A stretch of DNA of 64,000 nt from FEB-25 sp963822175 (GTDB taxonomy: Bacteria > Chloroflexota > Anaerolineae > Anaerolineales > UBA4823). This document shows positions 18,379 to 27,516 of the stretch, piece after piece; the first letter of the stretch is position 1; the number at the start of each line of letters is the position of its first letter. The stretch is taken from the NCBI GenBank assembly GCA_963822175.1, contig CAWGGJ010000003.1, forward strand, positions 682,001-746,000, given 5' to 3'. Below the pieces are notes generated by a model, which had not been told where the DNA came from, ran no database searches, and saw only the letters and a list, made by a program, of their open reading frames with translations. Both the position numbers and the translations under genes were made by a program.

Positions 18379-20247
18379 TCAATAGTTGATCTTGCGTGGC
18401 AAGACCTTGGCTTGCTCAACCCAATCCTGCACCTGGCTGAGCACGGGCAGCTTGCGAACAAGCTTCTTTTCCTCGTTCACCGACTCCAACTTGGCAAACA
18501 GGTTATCCGGATTACGGGTGGATAACTCCACCACCGTGTCCACACCTGCCATCTCAAGCAGCTCAGCGTACTCGGAGCCGACGCCCTTGACGCGGAACAG
18601 ATCGACCTGGTTTACCCACTTCAAAACCAGGGTATGGCTGATCCCGGAGGATTCAGCGATCTCTTGCCTGCCCTTGGGGTCAGCGCCCTTCTCCAGCAGG
18701 TCATCCAGGGTATTGATCCCGATCTCATTCAGCTTGGCAGCATAAACCGGGCCAACGCCTTCAATATACTCCAGGTTGGATCTGGATTTCTCGATCTCCT
18801 GCGGAGCAGCGGGTTCAGCAGCAGCTTCTAGATCAACAATCTCTACTTTGAGGGACTCTGCAGATTCCACTGCCGGAGCTGGTTCTTCTACCACTACCTG
18901 GGCTGGTTCAACAACAGTCAACTCTTCAGCTGGTTCTTCTGCCACTGCCGGGGCTGGTTCTTCAACCGCCAGCTCTTCAGATGGTTCTTCTTCCTCTTCT
19001 GAAGTGTCTTCATGAACCAGGGTAACTCCCGGTTGACCGGAAAGCATCATCTCATAATCCATGTTGGCATAGGCCATCGAATCCACTTTACGCAAAGATA
19101 GACCAATGCGCCTTCGTTCGGCATCCACTTTGATCACACGCAGCGTGACAACATCGCCCTCTTTGACCACTTCCTTGGGGTGGTTGATGCGCTGGTCGCT
19201 TAGCTCAGAGATATGGATCAGACCTTCCAAATCTTCGTCCAGGCGAGCAAACGCCCCAAACTTGGTGAGATGAGTAATGGTGCCTTCCACAAGCTGGCCT
19301 TCCTTGAGGCTCGATGCTTTCACCAACCAGGGATCAGATTGCAGCTGGCGGATGGATAACCCAATGCGCTTGCGCTCCTGGTCCACTGCGATCACCTTGA
19401 CTTTTACTTCCTGTCCTACCTTTAACACCTCAGCAGGGTGCTCAATTCGCTCCCAGCTGATCTCGGAAAGATGTACCAATCCATCTGCCCCGTCGATGTT
19501 TACAAAGGCACCAAATTCCGCCAGGCTGGTGACTCGACCGGTCTTCACCGCGCCCTCCTGAAGCTCATCCAGGAGACGGTCCTTGATGGTCTCACGGGTT
19601 TCCTGCAAGGCTGAGCGCTCAGAGAGGATCAAGCGATGGCGGGTGTGATCCACTTCAATGACCACCACCTTGATCGGCTCACCGACCATCTTGCTCCAGC
19701 GTACATCGACTGATTCTTCACCTTCGGAGCGGCGCATCACGCTTACCTGTGAGGCTGGAACAAAGCCCCGCAGCATGCCGATGGGAACGATAAGACCGCC
19801 CTTGTTATATCCGATCACTTTTGCATCAACTGCCGCACCGGATGCCTTTAAATTTTCAGCATCCAGCCAATCAGTTTCTTCGCGGGCGCGCATGTACGAG
19901 AGAATCAAATTACCACTGGGATCTTCCGGGTTGAGCACGTATACGGGTATCTCCTGGCCAACCTGGAAACCCTCCAATACCTCTGGTGGAATGGCTTCCT
20001 TTTCCTTCCCAGAAATCACTCCCTCTGATTTTGTCCCAACACTTACCAGGATTTCGTTATCCATGATGCTGGCAATGACCCCAGTGCGGATCTCGCCCTG
20101 CTTGGGAAAATCTATGTTTAAACCTTCTTCCTGCAGAAGCTTCTCCATTGACCCCGTGGCTGAGCTTGGACGTTCTTCTGGGTTTTTGGCGTTTATCTGT
20201 CCTTCTTGTGCTTCCTCCTGCCCGAGAGGGGCATTTGTCTGATCCAT
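18379..20247 (-). CDS. rpsA: Ribosomal protein S1-like protein with C-terminal helix-hairpin-helix domain
   Basis: 622 residues. Four S1 RNA-binding domains occupy roughly residues 50-380, each closing with the usual 'GLIHISEL' or 'GLVHLSEIS' strand. A Glu/Ala/Pro-rich linker of about 90 residues follows, then a C-terminal region of about 125 residues with helix-hairpin-helix repeats ('YIEGVGPVYAAKLNEIGI', 'FRVKGVGSEYAELLEMAGV') like the DUF4332 family. S1 binds mRNA at the 30S platform. The added domain is not part of classical S1 and suggests an extra nucleic-acid or protein contact. The gene is intact and monocistronic as far as can be seen. Confidence 0.85.
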   Translation of the reverse strand: MDQTNAPLGQEEAQEGQINAKNPEERPSSATGSMEKLLQEEGLNIDFPKQGEIRTGVIASIMDNEILVSVGTKSEGVISGKEKEAIPPEVLEGFQVGQEIPVYVLNPEDPSGNLILSYMRAREETDWLDAENLKASGAAVDAKVIGYNKGGLIVPIGMLRGFVPASQVSVMRRSEGEESVDVRWSKMVGEPIKVVVIEVDHTRHRLILSERSALQETRETIKDRLLDELQEGAVKTGRVTSLAEFGAFVNIDGADGLVHLSEISWERIEHPAEVLKVGQEVKVKVIAVDQERKRIGLSIRQLQSDPWLVKASSLKEGQLVEGTITHLTKFGAFARLDEDLEGLIHISELSDQRINHPKEVVKEGDVVTLRVIKVDAERRRIGLSLRKVDSMAYANMDYEMMLSGQPGVTLVHEDTSEEEEEPSEELAVEEPAPAVAEEPAEELTVVEPAQVVVEEPAPAVESAESLKVEIVDLEAAAEPAAPQEIEKSRSNLEYIEGVGPVYAAKLNEIGINTLDDLLEKGADPKGRQEIAESSGISHTLVLKWVNQVDLFRVKGVGSEYAELLEMAGVDTVVELSTRNPDNLFAKLESVNEEKKLVRKLPVLSQVQDWVEQAKVLPRKINY

Positions 20248-20374
20248 ATGTTTACTCCGGTTAAATTGAAATTCGAACTACCATTATACACTAGTTTTTT
20301 TGTAGATTTCCACCTGAGCAAAGTTGACTAAACCACCTTGACGAAAGTCCAAAACTCGGCAACAATAGGCCATC

Positions 20375-20836
20375 ATGGACAGCTCAAACCCACCCGGGAC
20401 ATCCTCCCTGCGGCCAGCTACCCAGGCCGATGCCAGCACCATCAGGCAGATCATCCACGAAGCCGGGATCAACCCCATGGCCCTGGATTGGCATCGTTTT
20501 ACATTGGCGACAGACCCGGCGGGCAGAGCGATCGGCTGCGGGCAGATCAAGCCTCACAGAGATGGAACTTTCGAGCTGGCATCCATCGCCGTAGTGCCTG
20601 AATGGCGCGGCAAGGGGATCGCCCGACAGATCATTGAACACCTGATCGAGCAGCATCCCGGCAGGCTCTACCTGACCTGCCAATCTCCGCTAGGTCCGCT
20701 GTATGAGAAGTTTGGTTTCCAACCTATCCAGCCAGGCGAAATGACCCCCTATTTCAAGCGCCTCAGCCGAATCGTCAGGTTGGTGACAAGGCTATTTCAT
20801 ATGCATGAAAGCATGCTAGTGATGAGGAGAAATTAA
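20375..20836 (+). CDS. GNAT family N-acetyltransferase
   Basis: 153 residues. 'IAVVPEWRGKGIARQIIEHL' is the acetyl-CoA pyrophosphate-binding motif A of the GNAT fold (R/Q-x-x-G-x-G/A as RGKGIA), and 'PLYEKFGFQ' is the common motif B end. The acceptor is unknown. The C-terminal 30 residues are basic. Its stop overlaps by four bases the stop of the convergent oxidoreductase gene. Confidence 0.8.
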   Translation: MDSSNPPGTSSLRPATQADASTIRQIIHEAGINPMALDWHRFTLATDPAGRAIGCGQIKPHRDGTFELASIAVVPEWRGKGIARQIIEHLIEQHPGRLYLTCQSPLGPLYEKFGFQPIQPGEMTPYFKRLSRIVRLVTRLFHMHESMLVMRRN

Positions 20837-22464
20837 TCCTGACCGGGAAGTTTGCCAGAGACCTGGTTTCCTTTTGGGGGAATTTTGCTCATGGCATATT
20901 CCGCCAGGGCAGTGATGGTCAGGCTGGGGTTGACTCCCGGGTTACCCGGCATGACCGAACCATCCACAACATACAAACCGGGATAATTATGCACCTGAAA
21001 ATCCAGGTCGATCACACCTTCATCTGCATTGCGGCCTAATGGCACACCTCCCATCAGGTGGGCTGTGATGGGGAAGTTAAACAAGCTGTCCATGAGGGAC
21101 GCGGCAGGGATCCCATTCATTTTTTGAGCAAATTTACGCGTAATGGTATTACTTATGGAGGGTGACCTGGGCAGCTGCCCACCCTCCCGGGTATAAAACA
21201 TCATCCCTTTGCGGAACAGGGTGAATATATTGCGACCCATTCGCATGCGTAGAGCCTCCTCCACGGGCTGCATCATTAACAGGATGGTGGTGTAACGCGC
21301 CCAGCGTGAGAAGAACCTGGCATAGAGGAAATCAACTGGGTGGCGGATGCCTTCCCAGAGGGATTGCAAGATGCGGACGGCACTACTGCCACCATCGACC
21401 AGAGGGGCAGTAATATTGCGGAGCAAGGATGAGCCATCCGAAAAACGAACCGGTTCTATATTCGTCACCCCATCCACACAAATAATGGATGTGATGGAGA
21501 CACCCTTTGAATAATCTATATTCTTCTCCCGGCTGGACGCCCCTTGTAGGTTTTCGCTGTTGGTGCGCACATTATCACCGAGGCGGCTGGATATGCGCGG
21601 CAGTGACCTGGATCGCTGGCGACAACGAAACAGCAGATCCAGGGTCGCAAGAGCCCCTGCAGCGACAATAACATTGCGAGCACGGACGACGCTGCGCGGA
21701 TGAATTAACCAGGAAGTAGTCTTTCGATATTCCACTTCGTAACGGGCACCATCCTCGCTCTGCATGGGTAAAGGACGGATATCCTTTACGCTGGCTTCAG
21801 GTAGAACCTGTACACCCAGCTTTTGGGCAAAGTACAGGTAATTTTTAGGCAGGGTGTTTTTGGCGTTATAGCGGCAGCCAACCATGCAGCCACCGCAGAA
21901 ATTACAGCCCATTCGTTCCGGCCCGGCACCATTGAAATATGGATCCGGGACGGTTTCATTCTCTGCTCCGAAAAATACACCTACCTCAGTGGGGTGGAAT
22001 GTGTCGGCTGCCTTGTGCTCCTCCGCAATTTCCCGCAGGATCTCATCAGCCTTCCCCAGGCGAGGGTTGGTTGTAACCCCCAGCATATGCTTGGCAGTAT
22101 CGTAGTGTGGACGAAGCACTGACTTCCAATCTGCCAGGAGATGCCAGCTGGGTGCCTCAAAGAGACGGTCATCTGGCTCCAACAGAACATTGGCATACAT
22201 CAAACTACCCCCACCAACCCCACTCCCCCGCAGGGCCATGGCCCCATTTAAAAATATAATTTCCCAGGTGCCGAAGCAATGCAAAAAGGGAACCCAAAGC
22301 GAGCGCGGGAGGTTCCAATTTGTCTTTGGGAAATCACTGTCGTTAAAATTTTTTCCCCGCTCAAGGACCAGGACAGAATACCCTTTTTCAGCAAGGCGCA
22401 TGGCAGAAACACTGCCTCCAAAACCGGAGCCAACGATGACAAAATCATATACCGTGGTACTCAT
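20833..22464 (-). CDS. GMC-type FAD-dependent oxidoreductase (cholesterol oxidase-like)
   Basis: About 543 residues from the ATG at 22464, which has GGGGAGA at better spacing than the upstream ATG at 22473. The N-terminal 'VIVGSGFGGS' binds FAD. The central 'GCNFCGGCMVGCRYNAKNTL' cluster of cysteines is typical of the bacterial branch of GMC oxidoreductases related to cholesterol oxidase, and 'LYVVDGSVMPGNPGVNPSLTI' near the C-terminus is the conserved GMC_oxred_C active-site segment. It likely oxidises a hydroxyl group on a lipid or sterol-like alcohol. It lies 65 bases downstream of the beta-oxidation-type dehydrogenase, so a role in lipid metabolism is reasonable. Confidence 0.8.
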   Translation of the reverse strand: MSTTVYDFVIVGSGFGGSVSAMRLAEKGYSVLVLERGKNFNDSDFPKTNWNLPRSLWVPFLHCFGTWEIIFLNGAMALRGSGVGGGSLMYANVLLEPDDRLFEAPSWHLLADWKSVLRPHYDTAKHMLGVTTNPRLGKADEILREIAEEHKAADTFHPTEVGVFFGAENETVPDPYFNGAGPERMGCNFCGGCMVGCRYNAKNTLPKNYLYFAQKLGVQVLPEASVKDIRPLPMQSEDGARYEVEYRKTTSWLIHPRSVVRARNVIVAAGALATLDLLFRCRQRSRSLPRISSRLGDNVRTNSENLQGASSREKNIDYSKGVSITSIICVDGVTNIEPVRFSDGSSLLRNITAPLVDGGSSAVRILQSLWEGIRHPVDFLYARFFSRWARYTTILLMMQPVEEALRMRMGRNIFTLFRKGMMFYTREGGQLPRSPSISNTITRKFAQKMNGIPAASLMDSLFNFPITAHLMGGVPLGRNADEGVIDLDFQVHNYPGLYVVDGSVMPGNPGVNPSLTITALAEYAMSKIPPKGNQVSGKLPGQD

Positions 22465-22529
22465 GGTTATCATTCTCCCCGTAAAAATATGTCCGGAATA
22501 TTAATTCCCGCCACTCCCCACCTGGAGTG

Positions 22530-23375
22530 TTAATATTGATAGAAGCCTCTGCCCGATTTCCTGCCCAGGTACCCGGCGTCCACCATCTTGCGCAACAACG
22601 GGCATGGGCGGTACTTATCATCCCCCAGGTCACGCTGCAGTACTTCCATGACGAACAGGACCACATCCAACCCGATCAGGTCGGCCAGTGCCAGCGGGCC
22701 CATGGGATGGTTCATCCCCAATTTCATCACGGTGTCAATCGCCTCGGGTGTGCCAATGCCTTCCTGCAATGCAAAAATGGCCTCGTTGACCATCGGGCAG
22801 AGGATGCGGTTGGAGATAAAGCCCGGCGAATCGTTGGCTTCCACCGGCTCCTTGCCCATCTTACGGCATACGTCCATCGTAATGCTGGTTGTCTCAGCGG
22901 AGGTGGCCAGGCCACGGATCACTTCCACCAGCTTCATTAACGGCACCGGGTTCATGAAGTGCATCCCGATCACATTCTCCGCATGGTGCGTGACTGCAGC
23001 GATCTTGGTGATGCTGATGGAGGAGGTGTTGGTCGCCAGGATCGCCCCAGGCCTGGCAAGCTGATCCAGGTCACGGAAGAGCTTGAGCTTCAGCTCGGGG
23101 TTTTCTGAGGCAGCTTCAATCACCAGGTCAGCAGATGCAACCGCTTCCAGGGTCGCTTCGGTCTTTATTTTCAGGGCAGCGTTTCTCTGCTCTTCGCTGA
23201 TCAGCCCTTTTCCCACCAGCTTTTCAGTAGATTTAGCAATCGTCGCTTGGGCCCGTTCCACCTGCCCAGGGAGGACGTCCATGATGGTCACCTGGTAACC
23301 GGTGGTGGCTGCCACCTGGGCAATACCGTTCCCCATTGTCCCCGCCCCCACCACGAAAATCGAGCGAATGTCCAT
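22530..23375 (-). CDS. hbd: 3-hydroxybutyryl-CoA dehydrogenase
   Basis: 281 residues, the usual length for the single-function enzyme. The NAD site 'VVGAGTMGNGIAQ' is at about 8-20, and the catalytic His lies in 'NVIGMHFMNPVPLMKLVEV' with the partner Glu in that same segment. The C-terminal dimerisation domain contains 'DSPGFISNRIL' and 'GMNHPMGPLALADLIGLD'. It interconverts acetoacetyl-CoA and 3-hydroxybutyryl-CoA. A TAAGGAGGAG ribosome site precedes the ATG. The thiolase gene lies upstream on the same strand, making a two-step acetyl-CoA condensation and reduction unit. Confidence 0.9.
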   Translation of the reverse strand: MDIRSIFVVGAGTMGNGIAQVAATTGYQVTIMDVLPGQVERAQATIAKSTEKLVGKGLISEEQRNAALKIKTEATLEAVASADLVIEAASENPELKLKLFRDLDQLARPGAILATNTSSISITKIAAVTHHAENVIGMHFMNPVPLMKLVEVIRGLATSAETTSITMDVCRKMGKEPVEANDSPGFISNRILCPMVNEAIFALQEGIGTPEAIDTVMKLGMNHPMGPLALADLIGLDVVLFVMEVLQRDLGDDKYRPCPLLRKMVDAGYLGRKSGRGFYQY

Positions 23376-23496
23376 ACACTCCTCCTTAGTTTACTGCAAT
23401 CATACTTTGAATCAGCATGCTAAATTAATGAGCTTGATGAAGATCGCTTAAACAATGTATGCCTCTCAACGACGGTTTGATAAATTATTATCAGGC

Positions 23497-23526
23497 TGTA
23501 GGGGCGCAATATATTGTGCCCCTACA
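23497..23526. repeat. REP-like palindrome
   Basis: A 30-base near-perfect inverted repeat with arms TGTAGGGGC/GCCCCTACA around an AT-rich centre lies in the 240-base gap between the thiolase and dehydrogenase genes. Palindromes of this GTAGGGGC type are often dispersed in bacterial genomes. Only one is seen here. Confidence 0.5.
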
Positions 23527-23613
23527 TAACAAATGGTTCGCTAAATGGAATCTCTCAACCAGTGATACAGATGGCTCATCATAGCAACTGTGATCGTCCT
23601 AATGAAATCAAAC

Positions 23614-24819
23614 TTACTCCACCTCGATGGCCATGGCGACGGCTTCGGAGCCGCCCAGGCATAACGAAGCAACTCCCTTGTGCAAACCTCGGTCCTTGAG
23701 GGCGTAGATGAGGGTGGCTAACAAGCGGGCTCCACTGGCACCGATCGGGTGGCCGAGGGCAATGGCACCACCGTTCACGTTGACCTTGTCCCAATCCCAA
23801 CCCTGGTCGGCCAGCTCGTAACCATTGGCAAGTGCCTGGGCGGCAAAGGCTTCATTGAGCTCGACCAGATCCACATCCGACAATTTCCAACCGACCTGTT
23901 TCAAAACCACCGGGATGGCCTTGGCAGGGGCGGCAAATAGATATTTCGGTTCCAGGGCAACATTCCCATATCCCAGGATATGAGCCAGGGGCTTCACACC
24001 CATCTGCTCGGCTTTGAGGCGGCTGGCAACGACCACTGCGGCTGCCCCATCATTCAAACCGGGGGCATTGCCCGCAGTCACTTTGCCATCCTTCTGGAAT
24101 GCCGGGCGGAGGTTGGTCAGGCTTTCCAGGGAGGTATCGCGACGGGGTGTTTCGTCGGTATCCACCACGGTCACCTGCCCTTTACGACCTTTTACCTCAA
24201 CAGGCACAATCTCCTGCTTGAATTTTCCACCATCCATGGCAGCGATGGCTTTCATCTGACTCTGATAAGCAAACAGGTCCATGGCTTCACGGGTGACATT
24301 GTATTCCCGGGCAATGAACTCGGCTGCATCTCCCATGCCCCAATTCTCGAGCGAACACCACAGGCCATCCTTTAGCAAGGCGTCGGTGAGCTGCGCGTGC
24401 CCGAAGCGCAAGCTCCCGGTTCGTCCATCCACCAGGAACGGTGCCCGGCTCATGCTCTCCATACCCCCGGCAACAAACAACTCCCCATCCCCTGCGCGGA
24501 TCGCCTGGGCTGCCAGCATGACGGCTTTTAATGCCGAGCCGCATACCTTGTTGATGGTAAATGCCCCCACGGAGACGGGCATCCCGGCATGAATGGCTGC
24601 CTGCCGGGCGGGGTTTTGCCCCAATCCTGCAGAGACGACATTCCCCATGATCACTTCATTGATATCAGCAGGGTTGGGTACACCTGCCCTTTCCACCGCC
24701 GCCTTCACCACCCATGCCCCCAGGTCCACAGCGGTCAGGCTGTTGAAACCGCCCTGAAAACTCCCCGAAGGTGTGCGCACAGCACTCAAGATGACTGCCT
24801 GTGTATTCTTATCGCTCAT
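23614..24819 (-). CDS. Acetyl-CoA C-acetyltransferase (thiolase)
   Basis: 401 residues. The nucleophilic cysteine is Cys93 in 'NKVCGSALK'. The remaining active-site pieces are 'NEAFAAQ', 'GGAIALGHPIGASGAR' (catalytic His) and a C-terminal 'CLGGSEA', where most thiolases have CxGGGxG, a small deviation next to the second catalytic Cys. It condenses two acetyl-CoA to acetoacetyl-CoA or runs the reverse cleavage. GGAGA precedes the ATG. It is the upstream partner of the dehydrogenase gene and may be co-transcribed with it through the 240-base gap. Confidence 0.9.
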   Translation of the reverse strand: MSDKNTQAVILSAVRTPSGSFQGGFNSLTAVDLGAWVVKAAVERAGVPNPADINEVIMGNVVSAGLGQNPARQAAIHAGMPVSVGAFTINKVCGSALKAVMLAAQAIRAGDGELFVAGGMESMSRAPFLVDGRTGSLRFGHAQLTDALLKDGLWCSLENWGMGDAAEFIAREYNVTREAMDLFAYQSQMKAIAAMDGGKFKQEIVPVEVKGRKGQVTVVDTDETPRRDTSLESLTNLRPAFQKDGKVTAGNAPGLNDGAAAVVVASRLKAEQMGVKPLAHILGYGNVALEPKYLFAAPAKAIPVVLKQVGWKLSDVDLVELNEAFAAQALANGYELADQGWDWDKVNVNGGAIALGHPIGASGARLLATLIYALKDRGLHKGVASLCLGGSEAVAMAIEVE

Positions 24820-24919
24820 GATCTTTTCTCCTGGAAATTTCGTATTTGGATGATGTTGAATGTGAATAAATTCAGCCGTGCCTCACCTGCGACGGGTCAT
24901 GCATGTCAATTTACCCGGG

Positions 24920-25396
24920 CTACCAGGCTTCCTTCACCCGGTGATATGTTTCCTCCAAAAGCTCTGGCAAAACACGCGTTTGTGATATGGATGACATGAA
25001 GTTGGTATCTCCAACCCAACGGGGCACGATGTGCATATGTACATGATCCAGAATCCCCGCTCCGGCTGCATTGCCAATATTCATGCCTAAATTGAACCCC
25101 TGAGGTTTATATAAGATCTCCAATACCTTTAGTGCCCTGGCGCTCAGGTCCATGATGTCTAAACGAGAGCCAGCTTCCAATAATTCCAGGGATGACTTGT
25201 GCTCGAAGGGAACCACCATCAGGTGACCGCTGGTGTAGGGGAAGCGGTTCAACATCACAAACGCGTGCGGCCCGCGGAACACGATCAGGTTTCCCAGGCC
25301 GTCCGCCTGTTTCAAGCCGTTACAAAAAATACAACCGTCGTCCGATTTGGGAGACAAGATATATTCCATCCGCCAGGGAGACCAAAGATAATCCAT
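24920..25396 (-). CDS. HIT domain protein (Ap4A phosphorylase/hydrolase-like)
   Basis: 158 residues from the ATG at 25396; a frame reaching 25429 adds eleven residues without support. The HIT motif is 'HVHMHIVPRW' (His-x-His-x-His) near residue 105. Two upstream cysteines in 'GCIFCNG' are a common zinc-site pair in the GalT/Ap4A branch of the superfamily. These enzymes hydrolyse or phosphorolyse dinucleoside polyphosphates or nucleotide conjugates. It is divergent from xseA, with only about 80 bases between the starts. Confidence 0.85.
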   Translation of the reverse strand: MDYLWSPWRMEYILSPKSDDGCIFCNGLKQADGLGNLIVFRGPHAFVMLNRFPYTSGHLMVVPFEHKSSLELLEAGSRLDIMDLSARALKVLEILYKPQGFNLGMNIGNAAGAGILDHVHMHIVPRWVGDTNFMSSISQTRVLPELLEETYHRVKEAW

Positions 25397-25475
25397 TGTA
25401 CAGGATAATTGTAGCAAAGAATCAGCCATTGAGGAATGGTTGACATCTCAAAATAATACGGGTATCCTCATACGG

Positions 25476-26699
25476 ATGTCCCAAATGCCCCTGTTCTCTC
25501 CCAATGCCCCGGCCTTCTGGACGGTGACAGACCTGACACGTTACCTGCGCGAGCTGTTTGAAACAGACGAATTGCTGCAGGATGTGTGGGTGCAGGGGGA
25601 GGTGTCGAATTTTTCGCGCCCTGCATCGGGTCACCTGTATTTCACCCTGAAGGATAGCTCCGCTTCCTTGCGCTGCGTAATGTGGCGCAACGCAGCCATG
25701 CGGCAAAGTTACCTCCCCCGTGATGGTGATGCCATCGAAGTCCATGGTGCCCTCAGCGTTTACGAGGCAGGCGGGCAGTACCAGCTGTATGCAGATATCT
25801 TCCGCCCGGCAGGCGAAGGTGCGCTATACCAGGAATTCCTGCGCCTGAAAGCCCTGCTGGAAGCTGAAGGGCTGTTCGACCCAGAACGCAAGCGACCCAT
25901 CCCAATAAGACCTAACCGGTTGGGGATCGTTACCTCTCCCACGGGGGCAGCGTTGCAGGATATGCTCAATACCCTGCGCAGGCGCTATCCGCTGGTGGAG
26001 GTGGTGCTGGCGCCAACCCCAGTGCAGGGTGAAGAAGCCCCACTGGGAATCATTACTGCATTGCGAGATATTGTTAATATTGCCCACCCCGAGGTGATCA
26101 TCCTGGCGCGCGGGGGTGGATCGATCGAGGACCTGTGGGCCTTCAACGATGAAGGTGTGGCACGGGCTATCGCCGCCTCACCCGTCCCTGTCATCACCGG
26201 TATCGGGCATGAGACCGATTTCACCATTGCCGATTTTGTGGCAGACTTGCGCGCACCCACCCCTACTGCCGCGGCGGAGCTCGCCACCCCCAACCAGGCT
26301 GACCTGCGCCTGGATCTTGCAGAGCTGAATGGGCAGCTAAATTCCCTGTTGCAAACCGCCCACAGTGAACTTCGTTGGTCACTTAAGGAGGTACAGAACC
26401 GCCTGGAGCGGAATTCACCTCTTGCGCGGGTCAATTCCAACATGCAACGAGTTGATGAGCTGGATCATCGCCTCACGGCATCCATCCAGCACCGCTTACA
26501 GCTCGACCAAACTCACCTGACGGGGTTGAGCCAACGTATGGTTGCGCTGAGCCCAATGGCAGTGCTGGAAAGGGGGTATGCCATCGTCACCAACCGTGGT
26601 GGTCAATCCATCTCCAAGGTGAGCCAGGTGGGCAAGGGGGAGGCATTGAGTGTGCAGGTCAGCGACGGGGATTTTAATGTCCATGTGGATGAAATATGA
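25476..26699 (+). CDS. xseA: Exodeoxyribonuclease VII large subunit
   Basis: About 407 residues from the ATG at 25476; ATG 25485 is another option, and the longer frame starts at a poor TTG. The N-terminal OB-fold (about 15-110) is followed by the catalytic domain with 'GIVTSPTGAALQDML', 'VIILARGGGSIEDLWAFNDE' and 'PVITGIGHETDFTIADFVAD', all family signatures, then a helical region that binds the small subunit. It degrades single-stranded DNA to short oligonucleotides together with XseB. The small subunit gene follows after an unusual interposed gene. Confidence 0.93.
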   Translation: MSQMPLFSPNAPAFWTVTDLTRYLRELFETDELLQDVWVQGEVSNFSRPASGHLYFTLKDSSASLRCVMWRNAAMRQSYLPRDGDAIEVHGALSVYEAGGQYQLYADIFRPAGEGALYQEFLRLKALLEAEGLFDPERKRPIPIRPNRLGIVTSPTGAALQDMLNTLRRRYPLVEVVLAPTPVQGEEAPLGIITALRDIVNIAHPEVIILARGGGSIEDLWAFNDEGVARAIAASPVPVITGIGHETDFTIADFVADLRAPTPTAAAELATPNQADLRLDLAELNGQLNSLLQTAHSELRWSLKEVQNRLERNSPLARVNSNMQRVDELDHRLTASIQHRLQLDQTHLTGLSQRMVALSPMAVLERGYAIVTNRGGQSISKVSQVGKGEALSVQVSDGDFNVHVDEI

Positions 26700-26783
26700 T
26701 CAACATTCACTACTGGAAATGATATCCAAACAAGAATCATGAGGATCTGGTTATTGAAATAAGTAATAAATGGATTGAACCCT

Positions 26784-27164
26784 ATGATAAACATCAACAT
26801 CAAAAAAGATTGCGGTAATTCTCCAAAGAATCTGTTTCTGCAAAGGATGACGAGTGCTTTTGCCGAGGGTGACGTTGATACTATCCTTGAAGTTGTCGCA
26901 GAGGATTTTTGTTGGAACAAAATTGGTGAAAAGCGTATTCAAGGAAAAACTAACTTAATCAAAGAGCTAGATCACTACAGCCCTACAAAAGTGGAAGAAC
27001 TGACCATTCTGCATGCACTGACACACGGTAAAGCAGGTGCTGTGGACGGCATGATAAAATTCTCTGATGGAAAGATGGCTGCCTTTTGCGATGTGTATGA
27101 ATTCACCAGCGCCAAAGGTGTAAGCATAAAGGAAATCACCTCTTTTATGATTGAATTGAAATGA
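26784..27164 (+). CDS. NTF2-like/SnoaL-type protein
   Basis: About 126 residues. 'RMTSAFAEGDVDTILEVVAEDFCWN' is the typical first helix and strand of the SnoaL-like NTF2 fold, and the rest alternates strands in the same pattern. These small barrels are used as ketosteroid-isomerase-like enzymes or as ligand-binding proteins, and no catalytic set is recognised. It sits between xseA and xseB, genes that normally adjoin, and is more AT-rich than both, which suggests a later insertion. An in-frame TTG at 26775 is a weaker start. Confidence 0.6.
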   Translation: MININIKKDCGNSPKNLFLQRMTSAFAEGDVDTILEVVAEDFCWNKIGEKRIQGKTNLIKELDHYSPTKVEELTILHALTHGKAGAVDGMIKFSDGKMAAFCDVYEFTSAKGVSIKEITSFMIELK

Positions 27165-27252
27165 AATTGATGGATCAATCCTCATCCGGGATGAGTAAGC
27201 GGTGGATAAATAATGATAGAGATAGAATTATCGTGCAACAAAGGAGTGAGTC

Positions 27253-27507
27253 ATGTCTCCAGCAAAATCAAAAGCAACACCAGATCAACCAGAGGTGGAA
27301 GGATTATCCTACGAGCAGGCACTGACAGAATTGGAAATGATCGTCAGCTCGCTGGAGGTCAACAAGCTCTCGCTTGAAGATAGCCTGGCACTTTTTGAAC
27401 GCGGCCAGGTGCTGACCAAACACTGCATCGAGTTATTGGATAAAGCCGAGCTGCGCATTAAAAAGTTATCCGCTGATGGCCTCGTGGATGTAATCGTTGA
27501 AGATTAG
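27253..27507 (+). CDS. xseB: Exodeoxyribonuclease VII small subunit
   Basis: 84 residues with the family core 'SYEQALTELEMIVSSLE' and 'LSLEDSLALFERGQVL' followed by 'CIELLDKAELRIKKL'. It forms the long helical hairpin that wraps XseA. AAGGAG precedes the ATG at good spacing. It lies 550 bases after xseA with one gene between them, and 10 bases before the next gene. Confidence 0.92.
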   Translation: MSPAKSKATPDQPEVEGLSYEQALTELEMIVSSLEVNKLSLEDSLALFERGQVLTKHCIELLDKAELRIKKLSADGLVDVIVED

Positions 27508-27516
27508 GGATATTTT

